Positions 53,274 to 63,607 of a stretch of 64,000 nucleotides of DNA are shown in pieces. The stretch is taken from assembly GCA_907163375.1 (NCBI GenBank), contig CAJQUW010003430.1:213381-277380 (forward strand), read 5' to 3'. The notes under the pieces were generated by a model. The model was not told the DNA's origin and did no database searches. It saw nothing but the letters and a program-made list of their open reading frames with translations. The translations under genes and the position numbers were made by a program. Source of the DNA: Prostheceraeus crozeri (taxonomy: Eukaryota; Platyhelminthes; Polycladida; Euryleptidae). The stretch's first letter is position 1. Each line of letters begins with the position of its first letter.

Positions 53274-54824
53274 TCACTTTGTTTTCCGAAACACTAAAGT
53301 TACGAGGGATTTAGTATCTTTCACATGGATACACTCTTGTAAACCATTGGTAATTTTGATAGCAATAGAGGGTATAGTTTGTTTGACGACGGGATGATAG
53401 AAAATAGATTCAAACATCTTCTCGACTATTCCATATGAAGCGTCTTTATAATGAATGAAATCACGTAAAATGTATTCTTTTTTCTCGCCAACAGAAATAG
53501 GTAAAATCAAATCACTTTGAATGTAAAGGTGCTGTTCATGTTTATCAAGTGTCATTGGTGTTTCTATACCAATCGTATGCGCAGCAGCAAACACAGTTTG
53601 TAGCATTGAAAAGCCAAAGAGTTTTTTCAAATTTTTACTCAATTGACATTGAATGTCATCACCCAGTTTCAGAACAACGCGTTGATTTTCAATTGAAAAC
53701 GAAATGTGGTGTGTCTTTGCATCATATTTACTTTTCATCACATGCTTCAACTTCTGTTGTATATAAGGATTTACTACATGAATGAAGCTTTCAACTGTAT
53801 GATATAGACGCGGCATTATATTGATAGCAACTTTAGATTCTTCATAAGACTGGTAAATTTTCTTGATGCGATCGCCATAGATGTCCACCCACCATTCATC
53901 ATTAACTGAATTAGCTTTAGTGTGATATTCATGAGAAGCATACACCAGACCGCTTCCAATAATAGGTGTATAATGTCTTACAAAATGACGCAAGGTTGGA
54001 GAGAAATGAACTGTAAGTTTGTCATTATATTTCTGAATAACCAACTTATTTTTGTCCGCCATAATTTTCTCTCCATACTTCTTACCCACAGTCTCATTCC
54101 ATCGTTTTACTAACTCAATAAGTGATAAAGGTTGAACACCACGCTTTTTCAAAATGATGCGTTCTTCGCATTCTACAACATCTTCATCAAATATTTTAAA
54201 TCTATAATGAAATTTGTTGATTCGATTTGAATAAACTTTTTTAACATTTGCAGTAGCAATTGACGTTAGATGTAGTCCATGACCAAAACCAAGATGTGGA
54301 TAGAATTCACTATCCAACCTCAGCGTAAGACCTTTAGTAAAAGAATGAAAGCGGAGGAACTGTCTCCCACTCCAATGATAGATAGTAAACTCATAAGCTT
54401 TCTGATTTTTATTCTTCATGATGGAAGTATTACCACTGTTGAATGCCTTAATAATTTTCTCATTCCCAAATGGCTCATAAGAATCTGATTTTATCTGAAT
54501 CCATTCATAGTTCCACTTTCCATCTGATGTTAAATTGTATGGGAACTGAAATGCATTATTCATCGTTATTCCATCATGGGTGCGAGGAGTCAATATCATT
54601 TCTTCCAAATCATTCACATTCTGAATATTGCTATCATAGCAAATACTAGAAACGCCAACCTCCCATTCACCTTCTAAATGCAGTGGGCGATTTAATTCTA
54701 CTCGATAGTCTGATGGTTTATTTTTGGGAAATTTATTCATAGAAGCATTACTGGGCAAGTAGATTAGAAACGAGTCCTTATTTTCACTTTCCATATTATT
54801 CACATTGGAAAAATATATTAGCAT
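53274..54824 (-). CDS. Polinton structural-type protein, 516 codons (element B)
   Basis: Same length as in element A, with LEGEWEVGVSSI at the N-terminus. Scattered conservative substitutions. Reads whole. Confidence 0.6.
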   Translation of the reverse strand: MLIYFSNVNNMESENKDSFLIYLPSNASMNKFPKNKPSDYRVELNRPLHLEGEWEVGVSSICYDSNIQNVNDLEEMILTPRTHDGITMNNAFQFPYNLTSDGKWNYEWIQIKSDSYEPFGNEKIIKAFNSGNTSIMKNKNQKAYEFTIYHWSGRQFLRFHSFTKGLTLRLDSEFYPHLGFGHGLHLTSIATANVKKVYSNRINKFHYRFKIFDEDVVECEERIILKKRGVQPLSLIELVKRWNETVGKKYGEKIMADKNKLVIQKYNDKLTVHFSPTLRHFVRHYTPIIGSGLVYASHEYHTKANSVNDEWWVDIYGDRIKKIYQSYEESKVAINIMPRLYHTVESFIHVVNPYIQQKLKHVMKSKYDAKTHHISFSIENQRVVLKLGDDIQCQLSKNLKKLFGFSMLQTVFAAAHTIGIETPMTLDKHEQHLYIQSDLILPISVGEKKEYILRDFIHYKDASYGIVEKMFESIFYHPVVKQTIPSIAIKITNGLQECIHVKDTKSLVTLVFRKTK

Positions 54825-54833
54825 ACGTTTGCA

Positions 54834-56252
54834 TTAACTCTTCATTCGGAAATGGAGTGTGATACTTGTCACAGCATCTTTATGAAAAGGAATCAACGCA
54901 CCAGCATCGTCATAAATGGCAATATCAATTTGTGGGATGTAGTTTGATTTCAGCTTTGTATAATGCACTTTCTTGAAAGTATGCTCAGATAAAATACTGC
55001 AGCTTTTTGGCTGGTATGGTATCATTGCTAGCAATGGAGCTTCAACATCTCCCACACGTACATCTTCACCAATATTGGAATATATCTGAAAATAGTTAAT
55101 ACGACGCGATAGCGACATGTCTGCGCTAGCTTTGGTTACAGTACCACTTTTAAAGATATTTTGGTCAAAACCCAAAATGTCCATTAGAGTTTTATCCATA
55201 ATTAGTTCAATACCTTTTCCACTTATAGTGAGAGACAAAGTACCTTCTTTTTCAGAAAATGAAATATGTTGCTCATTAATCACTTCATTTAAATAATCTA
55301 CAACCAATTTAACCGAAGTAATAATGCGAGGCATCAACACTCTTGTTTCATGTAAGATACCACCTAAAGGCTCTACACACTTTCTGTATAAAGATACGGT
55401 CCATTCTGTATCAAATTGATTTGACCTTTCACATGGTAAATGTTGCATATCAGATTTTCCATGAACAGCTGCAGAACGATGTCGTAAGAACTGATGAAAA
55501 TCTTTTGAACAAACTAATACTAGATCATCATCATTTAATTTACTTATTGCAATATGATTAGATGATTTAACATAAGTCAATGCTGCCACTTGTTTACCAT
55601 CAACTCGAAGGAGATAATTAAATTTCTTCAATAATGTTTCAGGAGTCATGTTTGTCTTTCTTGGCTTAATCACAATCTTCTTCACCAACGTCTTCTCATT
55701 TCTTGGAATAAGATCTACATAATAAGCTTCCTCTCGATATATTAACTGTTTATGACCACTTATGTGGTAATTAACGTTAAAATTATCATAGCTTGTCAAG
55801 GCGCTAGCGAGGTAGCCTAAATCATTTCTTAAACTTGGACTTAAACCAACAATCCAATCTTTCTCAACTACATGATGTACATAATTATAATCATCATTGT
55901 GCGGAGTAAATTGGACAATATGTTTACACGCTTTATTCAAGAAATCATATATAAACTTTTTACATGATAAGAGATCTTTCATTGGCCACTGTGGAATGTA
56001 TACTCGGCACCCCTTTTCACATTGATAAGCAGCTGTACGTCTCATATTAATAGTCATCACCTCATGATCAAAAGTATAGACACAGTTGCTATAAACAAGT
56101 TGAGTGACACCCACTTCCCAATTCCCATTTAGCTGTTGTGCATGATCAATGGGAGTAGAAAAGAGTGCAGCTCGATTACTAGTAAATCTCTTTGTAGCCG
56201 CATTGCTAAGCAAAATATGATAAAACGACATTTTTATATTGCTAATCTGCAA
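54834..56252 (-). CDS. Polinton structural-type protein, 472 codons (element B)
   Basis: One frame from MQISNIKMSFYHILLSNAA, or from the Met at residue 8, which matches the other element. NWEVGVTQL lies near residue 45. A jelly-roll penton or minor capsid role is inferred from its position between capsid-side genes. Divergent with 56267-56623. Confidence 0.6.
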   Translation of the reverse strand: MQISNIKMSFYHILLSNAATKRFTSNRAALFSTPIDHAQQLNGNWEVGVTQLVYSNCVYTFDHEVMTINMRRTAAYQCEKGCRVYIPQWPMKDLLSCKKFIYDFLNKACKHIVQFTPHNDDYNYVHHVVEKDWIVGLSPSLRNDLGYLASALTSYDNFNVNYHISGHKQLIYREEAYYVDLIPRNEKTLVKKIVIKPRKTNMTPETLLKKFNYLLRVDGKQVAALTYVKSSNHIAISKLNDDDLVLVCSKDFHQFLRHRSAAVHGKSDMQHLPCERSNQFDTEWTVSLYRKCVEPLGGILHETRVLMPRIITSVKLVVDYLNEVINEQHISFSEKEGTLSLTISGKGIELIMDKTLMDILGFDQNIFKSGTVTKASADMSLSRRINYFQIYSNIGEDVRVGDVEAPLLAMIPYQPKSCSILSEHTFKKVHYTKLKSNYIPQIDIAIYDDAGALIPFHKDAVTSITLHFRMKS

Positions 56253-56266
56253 CTTTGCATAACATC

Positions 56267-56623
56267 ATGAAGACTTGGATTTTGGACTCTCTACAATATA
56301 TCAGAGTTGATCGTGATGGAAACGTACATTTCAAAAATTCTCATGGTCATACATCAAGAGGAATTACATTAACATGGCGACAATTTGTCAACCTCAATGA
56401 TATCATGAGGGATTTGGAATATTTTGAAACATTAAGATTCATCTCCTTGGGTGATCAAGTTTGGCTTCAACATTACAGAAATGAAATTCAAATCTACCAT
56501 TCTCATTCCGCAAACTGTTTCTCATTTCGCAAATACAATTGGGAGAAGTATAGAAGATATATACATCGCTCCATCATGACATTTATTCGTCGTGAGTTCA
56601 TCGCCCTACTATGCAAATCTTAA
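56267..56623 (+). CDS. Small unknown Polinton protein, paralogue 1 (element B)
   Basis: 118 codons from MKTWILDSLQ. Matches the element A gene with few changes; same tandem relationship to the next gene. Confidence 0.55.
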   Translation: MKTWILDSLQYIRVDRDGNVHFKNSHGHTSRGITLTWRQFVNLNDIMRDLEYFETLRFISLGDQVWLQHYRNEIQIYHSHSANCFSFRKYNWEKYRRYIHRSIMTFIRREFIALLCKS

Positions 56624-56645
56624 TCAGACATGACTACCACACATC

Positions 56646-57296
56646 ATGAGTTGGAAATTAGATTCCCTACAACGTATTGAAACGGATCATGATCGAAACG
56701 TCTATTTCAAAGATTCAACTGGAAATGTGAGAAGAGAGTTTGCTTTATCTTATCGTCATTTTCAATCTCTACATCATATCATGAAGGACTTGAAATACTT
56801 CTATATGAAAAGACATTCACGTATTGGAAATCGCATCTGGCTGCGCGTCAACAATCGGCGAATTCAACTCTATCATTCCCAACTTCATACTAACTTCACA
56901 TTTCATCAAGGTAGTTGGGAAAAGTATAAAAGGAAGGTACATCGCTCAATTTACTCATTTTTTCATCATGAAGCGCCATCACTACACCATCGTCAACATT
57001 CTCCGTCGCTTCAGACTCTACACCAAAATCGATCTCACAACATTACACCAACAGCTTCCAAACAGCAAGTATTACCCGGGCCGTCCTCAAATGTTAGTGG
57101 TGAAGATGAACAATTCACGGAATCTTCAACTCTTCCCAAATGGGACTGTACAGATTCTCGGCGCCCTTTCTCATTCATCGGCGCAGTCAATGCGCTTAGA
57201 GCTACAAAGACTACTACGTCGGATATGGAAGAGGGAGAGGTGTGTGATGTCGAATCTGACTGTGGACAATATGGTGATCTCTACTCAATTGAGTGA
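56646..57296 (+). CDS. Small unknown Polinton protein, paralogue 2 (element B)
   Basis: The conserved part is the first about 110 residues. The long Ser/Asp-rich tail overlaps the TBP-like gene in another frame and is not the same length in the two elements. Confidence 0.45.
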   Translation: MSWKLDSLQRIETDHDRNVYFKDSTGNVRREFALSYRHFQSLHHIMKDLKYFYMKRHSRIGNRIWLRVNNRRIQLYHSQLHTNFTFHQGSWEKYKRKVHRSIYSFFHHEAPSLHHRQHSPSLQTLHQNRSHNITPTASKQQVLPGPSSNVSGEDEQFTESSTLPKWDCTDSRRPFSFIGAVNALRATKTTTSDMEEGEVCDVESDCGQYGDLYSIE

Positions 57297-57513
57297 CAGT
57301 CTATCATTTTTGAAGATTCGTACCAGCAGTTACAGTTTGTGTTATGAACCCGAACTTTTTCCTGCAGCTCTCATTAGTTGTTGGTTACCTGTGCATGTGG
57401 CAATCTTTCATAATAGTAAAGTGATCATTACTGGACTAAAATCTCATGTACAAGCAAATATGATCCTAGACTATCTCATTGAGTATGTACGTACCCAGCG
57501 GATTGTAAAATAA
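56968..57513 (+). CDS. TATA-binding protein homologue (element B)
   Basis: 181 codons, same length and same two-repeat structure as in element A, with YEPELFPAALI and NSKVIITG. The few differences are scattered and the frame is intact, consistent with the gene having been functional until recently. Confidence 0.88.
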   Translation: MKRHHYTIVNILRRFRLYTKIDLTTLHQQLPNSKYYPGRPQMLVVKMNNSRNLQLFPNGTVQILGALSHSSAQSMRLELQRLLRRIWKRERCVMSNLTVDNMVISTQLSDSLSFLKIRTSSYSLCYEPELFPAALISCWLPVHVAIFHNSKVIITGLKSHVQANMILDYLIEYVRTQRIVK

Positions 57514-57539
57514 AAAACAATTTTTCCAACATGATGTTT

Positions 57540-58001
57540 TTATTTCAAATCATGATAGAACTTACAAATAATTTTTTCATTAGAGGATGGATTACATGAA
57601 AAGTTTTGAATAACAGATATAAATCGAGATACATGTAAACGTCTTAAGATGAAGTACAGTACAAAAGCACCACACGTTGATGAAAGTGGATGTTGTAGTA
57701 TGCGTTAATTTCGCTGATATTGACGCGTATGTTTTCTCAACCACTGCTGTGTTGGTATATTTGGAGGTTGAGCAAGAGAGTCAAATAGTTCACCACGTCG
57801 GTCTTCTCCAATAAAGATCGCTTTCCAATGCTCACCGCCTAAATTCTGCGAATGAGTGTTTAGTACAATAAAGATGGGATAGTGATTTACTGCAGGTGGT
57901 AAGGTATCGAGTGAATAGACATTATCGAAAGCTTTCAACGTCGCTTCGTCTGCATTACGCTGCACTTTAGTCTTAATATCGTCAGCAGTCAACCAACTCA
58001 T
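57540..58001 (-). pseudogene. Adenain-like protease region (element B)
   Basis: GGEHWKAIF and ELFDSLAQPP are retained, as is the Cys-box part. Lightly broken, as in the other element. Confidence 0.7.
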
Positions 58002-59277
58002 TAACGATTATACTGAAGAATCACGTCACGATACTTTGTAATTTTAATATTTGAATCGAAGACTGCATAAATTAATACATTGATCGTCTCAGCTAGTGTT
58101 CTTTTGAACGTCAAATCCAAACGAATATTATGAGGTACGTTCGCTTGACGATAGGTGCACTAATATCGCTGTCAGCAGTCAAATCAAATGCATAAATAGT
58201 ATATCCACTCTTAAACTCTTTCATAGTAAGTCCGTTGGTGTCATCCGTATTGTAAAAGCCAAAGACATCCATAAAATCAACATAACTGCGCATAAATTGA
58301 TCCGAAGCAAAATCTGGTTTGTAGGGTGGACCAGGATGACTCACACCATTTACACGTAAAGCAATTTCACTTAACTGATTGTGTTTAAAATTGAAAGGAT
58401 TCTTCTTTATATTACCATTAAATGCATCATTTTCAACCATTGCCACCATGAGGAGCTTCGGTGCTTCCGATGGAAAGAGGCCATCTTTCATGAAACTCTT
58501 TTGATCTTTCGGAATTATAAAGGTGAGAAGCTTTGTATGCTGAACGGGGTAAATGGCATTTTGGCGGTTAAGACCTTCAGCATGCCCTCTAATGACACTT
58601 GGATTCGGTACTACTCGACGAATGTAAAGTGCAATATCTTCCACATGAATTCTAAAATTGTCAACTTTAGCAAATGCATTCAGCGCAAATTCAGGCTTAT
58701 TCAATGTCAGCTTGAGTCGCATGCTGGTATTACAGAGTAAAAACTTTGACTGTCTAAAGAAGTCTAAATTCAGCGGACCATATAGCTGACATACTCTACT
58801 ATCTTTAATCATAGCAGATCGCTTTACAAAGCCACTGTTTGTTTCAACATCAAATTTTCCTGCTTCATCTCTGTACCATCCCATGGCTTCCATATGACTT
58901 TTTTGTGCTGCTGGATGAAACTGTGATACATGATTGAAATATGATTTATAGGGATAATCGCTTTGACCACCTTCCACCTGCTGCTCTCCAATCGTTAGAG
59001 AAACATCGCGAAGTAATGTAGTCAATGGTAAATTGTTCAGTCCAACTTTATGTGCATCGTCAATAGCAGTTCCATCTGCTTGCTGAATTCTAAACCTCAA
59101 ATCAAGCATCGCATAACTCAAATCTATGTAGTCATCACTACCACCAGGAATAACAAATTCAATGGGGCCAGCATTCTCAGCTGTTCGAGGATGATAATCT
59201 ACAATACTTGAACTAAGAATATCTGTCTGTATGGCTTGTTGATCAAACAAACAAAAACCGGAAGTTTTACACTCCAT
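58001..59277 (-). pseudogene. MCP: Major capsid protein region (element B)
   Basis: Same double-jelly-roll capsid sequence as in element A (FVIPGGSDDYIDLS, YPYKSYFN, WYRDEAGKFD). Lightly broken copy. Confidence 0.88.
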
Positions 59278-59279
59278 GA

Positions 59280-59735
59280 TTAGAAGTTATAGCAGCGTCG
59301 TCGTTTAGCGCCTGATGAATGATTAGAGCCTCTACGACGTTTGCGTGAATGCCTTTTGACTGAAGATCGCACCTTACCAGCTCCGCGATGTTTCCTCCTT
59401 CCTTTATTCATTCGTTTAGGTGATTTCTTTCCTTGAGTAACACCAGCAATGGTCTGCTTCAATGTTTTTAAACCGCGTTCCTTCCCACGATTCAACAAAC
59501 TGCTCTTAAAACTTCTACCTCTGGAAAGATCACTAGCAACATCACCAGCAAAGCCAACGGCATTACTTAAAACATTTCGTTTTAAAGATCTACCGACATT
59601 GGATATGAGAGGTGCTACAACAGATTTCAGTGCACCAAGTATGCTACCTCCACGTTGGCGGCGAGCACCGATGTAAATTTGTCCTCCACCACTTACGTAG
59701 GAGGGTCGTGAATAAAATGAGGCAGTTGGATTCAT
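59280..59735 (-). CDS. Basic virion core / membrane-active protein (element B)
   Basis: 151 codons: FYSRPSYVSGGGQIYIGARR at the start, hydrophobic LGALKSVVAPLI, a Ser/Arg-rich middle and a C-terminal HSRKRRRG..AKRRRC cluster. The plan (cleavable N-terminus, amphipathic helix, basic tail) is that of adenovirus pVI/pX-like proteins. Confidence 0.65.
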   Translation of the reverse strand: MNPTASFYSRPSYVSGGGQIYIGARRQRGGSILGALKSVVAPLISNVGRSLKRNVLSNAVGFAGDVASDLSRGRSFKSSLLNRGKERGLKTLKQTIAGVTQGKKSPKRMNKGRRKHRGAGKVRSSVKRHSRKRRRGSNHSSGAKRRRCYNF

Positions 59736-59776
59736 AGCTCAAACCCTAAACATTGTTAGTTACAACTTTGCATGAA

Positions 59777-60997
59777 TCACTGTCGATCACTTAGATGAAA
59801 GATGTCGGCACGACGCATCCAAGAGTTCATACTTGAAGGATAACCAGTCCATTTAACAAGACACCATTCTTCACCTTGCCGTTTTTTACATCGAATGATT
59901 TTCTCTACCAAATATGTTTCACTTTCAGTGACTACCTCAATCTCATCGCGGTAAAAGCTACCCTCAATTTCTTCATTATCGTAATCTTTCAACTTGTAGG
60001 TGGTCGGAGAGTCTTTTTGATTAATCCTTGATACTGTAAATACCTCCTCTGTCCAATTCGGGAGGTACCCTTTAGCAAAAACACTTTTCACTTTTGAGAT
60101 ACGAACTTTATCGCCAATTTTCACATCACTTTTCACATGAGTGCGTTTACGTTGGAATGATTCGCGCACTTTATCTACATTGTCAGCATTTACATCTACT
60201 GGTCTGAGTCCAATAGAACGATGGATAGAGTGATTGTAGGCATGGAGTGTATCTTGTAGAACCTTTGTCCAATTTTGTGTCAAGTTGGCAGTAAAATGTC
60301 GCCACAAGCGATTTTTTAATGTGCGATTAAAACGTTCAACGAGTGCAGCTTTATAAGCACTCTTTACACTAAACAACTCAATGTCATGCCTCTCAAATAA
60401 TCTTCTCACATGCTGATTTTCAAACTCTTTTCCTTGATCACTCTGAATTCTTTTTGGAATCCGACCTTCTCGAAAAATTGTTTGGAATGCTTTTGCTACT
60501 CCTTTCCCTTCTTTAGTTTTTAAAGGTTGAGCCCACGCATAACGCGAGAAAATATCAATGACGGTTAAAATAAAATTATTGCCCGAGTTATGTTTTGAAA
60601 TGGAGGCAACATCACACAAATCTGCTTGCCACTGTTCATCGATGTCATGACCAATATAATGGCGGGTGCGGTACTTCTTTTTCGCTTGTTTGTGGAGTGT
60701 ATAGGTAGCCTGACCCTTTAACCATCGTTTCACTTGTGATTGTGGAAGACCACTCGCTTTTGATAATTTCTTGATAGATGCAAATCCTGCCGGATGTTTT
60801 ACATCATAATAGATTGACTTCAAACGTTCAGTCGATGACGGCTGACTCTTTTTCCTCCTTCTCATCTTTTTGTTTTCTTGCCTTTCTACATTTACAACAA
60901 CTGCAGCATTTAGCTTTAGCGGTTTTGCGATCGTGTTCACATTGCTTAGGGGTTTCATTATGAGAGCTGGCGCAGCAAGTGCAAGTGACAACGACAT
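59777..60997 (-). CDS. int: Polinton integrase with chromodomain (element B)
   Basis: 406-codon frame. The catalytic acidic residues lie in QADLCD, SDQGKEF and VERFNRTLK, with a spacing consistent with DDE integrases. The C-terminal chromodomain has VEKIIRCKKRQGEEWCLVKW and YPSSMNSW. The first about 60 residues overlap the Cys-rich frame and may not be translated from this start. Confidence 0.92.
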   Translation of the reverse strand: MSLSLALAAPALIMKPLSNVNTIAKPLKLNAAVVVNVERQENKKMRRRKKSQPSSTERLKSIYYDVKHPAGFASIKKLSKASGLPQSQVKRWLKGQATYTLHKQAKKKYRTRHYIGHDIDEQWQADLCDVASISKHNSGNNFILTVIDIFSRYAWAQPLKTKEGKGVAKAFQTIFREGRIPKRIQSDQGKEFENQHVRRLFERHDIELFSVKSAYKAALVERFNRTLKNRLWRHFTANLTQNWTKVLQDTLHAYNHSIHRSIGLRPVDVNADNVDKVRESFQRKRTHVKSDVKIGDKVRISKVKSVFAKGYLPNWTEEVFTVSRINQKDSPTTYKLKDYDNEEIEGSFYRDEIEVVTESETYLVEKIIRCKKRQGEEWCLVKWTGYPSSMNSWMRRADIFHLSDRQ

Positions 60998-61043
60998 TCA
61001 CCTCTGGCGGCTCATTACATGGCAAGCAACACATCTGCTTCAT
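60828..61043 (-). CDS. Small Cys-rich protein (element B)
   Basis: Cys positions identical to the element A copy, while non-Cys residues vary. Confidence 0.4.
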   Translation of the reverse strand: MKQMCCLPCNEPPEVNVVVTCTCCASSHNETPKQCEHDRKTAKAKCCSCCKCRKARKQKDEKEEKESAVID

Positions 61044-61044
61044 A

Positions 61045-61737
61045 TTAATAGTCTGAGAACATGTATTTCCTAGGAGGAGCTGTTTTACGTTTTCCTTTTA
61101 CCAGTTTTAGTGGCGATGTAGATCTACGTCGAGTTCTTCCTCTTGTTTGCTTAGTGAGTGTGGGAGGGGATGTAGCAGGTGACGTCTTAAACCAATTTGT
61201 CTGCATTTTCATCGTCTGAGGCATTGGAGTAGTAGCCACTGTTGAATCAAGTTCTTTCAATGTCTCATTATTTAAAGCAAATTTTGGTACATTATGCTTT
61301 TTCAATAGTTTAAGAAAGTATGACCAACTAGGTGGAACATAGCCCTGACGGCGCTTTCTACGTGTCGCATACTGAATCAAGTCTTCAAAACGTGAAGCAT
61401 CAATCACTTTATTTTCATCTGTAATGATTTCTCCTCTATCATTTACATTGAGATGGGGTTCAATACTGTTGAAAAGAGATATGGCATGTGCGCGAGATGC
61501 TAAAGGTGTAGCAGTCGATACAGAGTCACGCATCTTATTCTTCAAGTTTTTCAATTGCTCAACAGTTTCCGATTGTAATAATACAGCACGATGTGGATCT
61601 TTGATGTGAACATTTTGCTGATAATCTATTTCTTTCCTATACATTTGATTTGCAAGAGGTTGCTTTACTTGCTGCATGGCAGTCAATTGTACATATTCAT
61701 CCTGAGGAATAACAATCATGCGAGAATAAGAACTCAT
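61045..61737 (-). CDS. Conserved Polinton hypothetical protein, 230 codons (element B)
   Basis: Same length as in element A. RRKRRQGYVPPSW and LLKKHNVPK retained. Confidence 0.6.
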   Translation of the reverse strand: MSSYSRMIVIPQDEYVQLTAMQQVKQPLANQMYRKEIDYQQNVHIKDPHRAVLLQSETVEQLKNLKNKMRDSVSTATPLASRAHAISLFNSIEPHLNVNDRGEIITDENKVIDASRFEDLIQYATRRKRRQGYVPPSWSYFLKLLKKHNVPKFALNNETLKELDSTVATTPMPQTMKMQTNWFKTSPATSPPTLTKQTRGRTRRRSTSPLKLVKGKRKTAPPRKYMFSDY

Positions 61738-62351
61738 AGTTTGTAGATAATCATGGGAGTTTTCAAAATATCACTTCGAAATCTAAATTCTTCCGGACAC
61801 TCTTGCGTAAAGTCAATGAATAAGTAACCGTATGGTTTTTCAGTAGCTGCTTGAAAAATTTCAATTAAGGCTTTTGATCCTCTGGGTGCAACTTGTCGCG
61901 CTAAAATTTCAAATTGACTTTTATCTCGCGGATTCTTGAAAATAGCATAATAGTGTGTATTCAGGTTTCGTGTACGAGCTTCTTTTCCATCAGGAAACAA
62001 ATTTTGTGTGATATAGATGATAAAGCACCTTTTATGGTGTGCTGCGCGAGTGAACATATCTGTAACATCTTTTGAATTCTTACTTTCTTTTAATAAATCA
62101 TCCAATACAACAACATCATTAGACTGAAGTTTATCCACTGGAATAATTCCTTCATGTCGAATAAAGTTGCGACTTTGCAATTCCTGAAACAGCGACGGTT
62201 GATAAATACCATAACACCAAATCACTCGATTGATAGGTTCCTTAAACAACTCCCTTCTTTTATCCAATAAATTCAGCGTGAAAACAGTTTTACCTGCATG
62301 AGATGGACCTGATACAGTCAGAACTTTATCACATTGAAGTCTGAAATCCAT
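61734..62351 (-). CDS. ATP: Packaging ATPase (element B)
   Basis: 205 codons from the inner Met. GPSHAGKT and VVVLDDLL intact. Confidence 0.9.
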   Translation of the reverse strand: MDFRLQCDKVLTVSGPSHAGKTVFTLNLLDKRRELFKEPINRVIWCYGIYQPSLFQELQSRNFIRHEGIIPVDKLQSNDVVVLDDLLKESKNSKDVTDMFTRAAHHKRCFIIYITQNLFPDGKEARTRNLNTHYYAIFKNPRDKSQFEILARQVAPRGSKALIEIFQAATEKPYGYLFIDFTQECPEEFRFRSDILKTPMIIYKL

Positions 62352-62382
62352 TTTATCACTTTGAGATTCAACATGTGCATAA

Positions 62383-62739
62383 TTAACGCTTAGAGCCAAA
62401 GATATTACCCAATAGGTTGCCCACGGCAGGAGCTATCATTGGAAGTATTGCTGAAAGGAAACCGCCCTTTTGTGTTAGAGTTTCCCTCTTTCTTTGAAGG
62501 GTGACTTTAGGATTGGAGATGAAACGCAATTTCGTAGCATATCGCTTAAGTAACTTTCGTTGTTTTGGCGCTAATTTCTTCGTCCTCAACTTCCTCACAT
62601 GAGAAATAATTTCACAAATGAATTTATCGTTAGCATGTCGTATAGCATTGTATCGCTGATTTGCTTTCATTCGTCGGAGAGCTTGAATGGCTGAAGAAAA
62701 CTTTTGACTTTTACGTTTCGCCATTTTACGTTTCGCCAT
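62383..62739 (-). CDS. Small basic protein with hydrophobic tail (element B)
   Basis: 118 codons. LTQKGGFLSAILPMIAPAV near the C-terminus keeps the Gly-Gly plus hydrophobic plan despite several substitutions. Confidence 0.6.
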   Translation of the reverse strand: MAKRKMAKRKSQKFSSAIQALRRMKANQRYNAIRHANDKFICEIISHVRKLRTKKLAPKQRKLLKRYATKLRFISNPKVTLQRKRETLTQKGGFLSAILPMIAPAVGNLLGNIFGSKR

Positions 62740-62790
62740 TTTCCGTGTTAGTCTTTGCTAAAACCCATCTTTACCACATTTGCATAGGTA

Positions 62791-63102
62791 CTAACTATTG
62801 CGACATAAGTGACACTCGAAATGAGCAATATCACAGTGGTTACATTGGCAAAGTTGAATGCAATTACGTATGAAACAGCGTTGACAAAAAGCATGCTTAC
62901 ATCTCTTGAAGATGCGCTTTTCATTTCCATCCTTTCGCTTACATACATCGCAACACATAGTTTCACCGTTACTGATGTCTATAGCAGGTCTTTTTAAAGA
63001 TATGAATTTGCTAGCCTTTTCTAAATAATAGACGCATGTACAGAAGGAATATACTTCGAGAGTGAGCAGACATAGCTCGAAAACCAGTTGTGCTACAACC
63101 AC
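62791..63102 (-). CDS. Membrane-anchored RING-finger protein (element B)
   Basis: CDVC, CKHAFCQRC and HLC retained, with the N-terminal hydrophobic anchor. Confidence 0.65.
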   Translation of the reverse strand: MVVAQLVFELCLLTLEVYSFCTCVYYLEKASKFISLKRPAIDISNGETMCCDVCKRKDGNEKRIFKRCKHAFCQRCFIRNCIQLCQCNHCDIAHFECHLCRNS

Positions 63103-63109
63103 TGCATTT

Positions 63110-63520
63110 TCAATTTTTCTTTATGGAAAGTTGAATGTGAATATCTGAAATCGCTTCAATCACTAGACTGCTACCATGATGGTTAAATGCGTTAAGACGT
63201 TCAGCAATTTTTATCATATGCCTTTTAAAAAATTCTTGGGGGTGATCTACCACTTCCATTGAGTAAGAAGCAAAATGGAAAGAGCGACTTTCCACCTCTT
63301 GCTTTCCAAAATGACTAAACTTAATTTTCGCAACTAATCGCGCCATGATAATGCTATCATAGAATGTATTCATTAATTCTAGAAAAAGAGTGCTAGCATC
63401 ATCGACCACTGCTTCGATGTCGGTCTCATCTTTATGAAATTTTATCACATAATCTTGAACAGCTCCTTTTAAACTTTGCCTATGAAAACGTAATGTTCCG
63501 CAGTCGTTTGAGAAAGACAT
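63110..63520 (-). CDS. Unknown Polinton protein (element B)
   Basis: 136 codons, homologous to 14124-14543. No domain recognised. Confidence 0.5.
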   Translation of the reverse strand: MSFSNDCGTLRFHRQSLKGAVQDYVIKFHKDETDIEAVVDDASTLFLELMNTFYDSIIMARLVAKIKFSHFGKQEVESRSFHFASYSMEVVDHPQEFFKRHMIKIAERLNAFNHHGSSLVIEAISDIHIQLSIKKN

Positions 63521-63607
63521 GATCGCCCTTTATCTAACCCATCCATTGCATGAAAACAACAACTCTTCTCATAGTAACATTTATTGAATAACGGTAACAA
63601 GCATGCA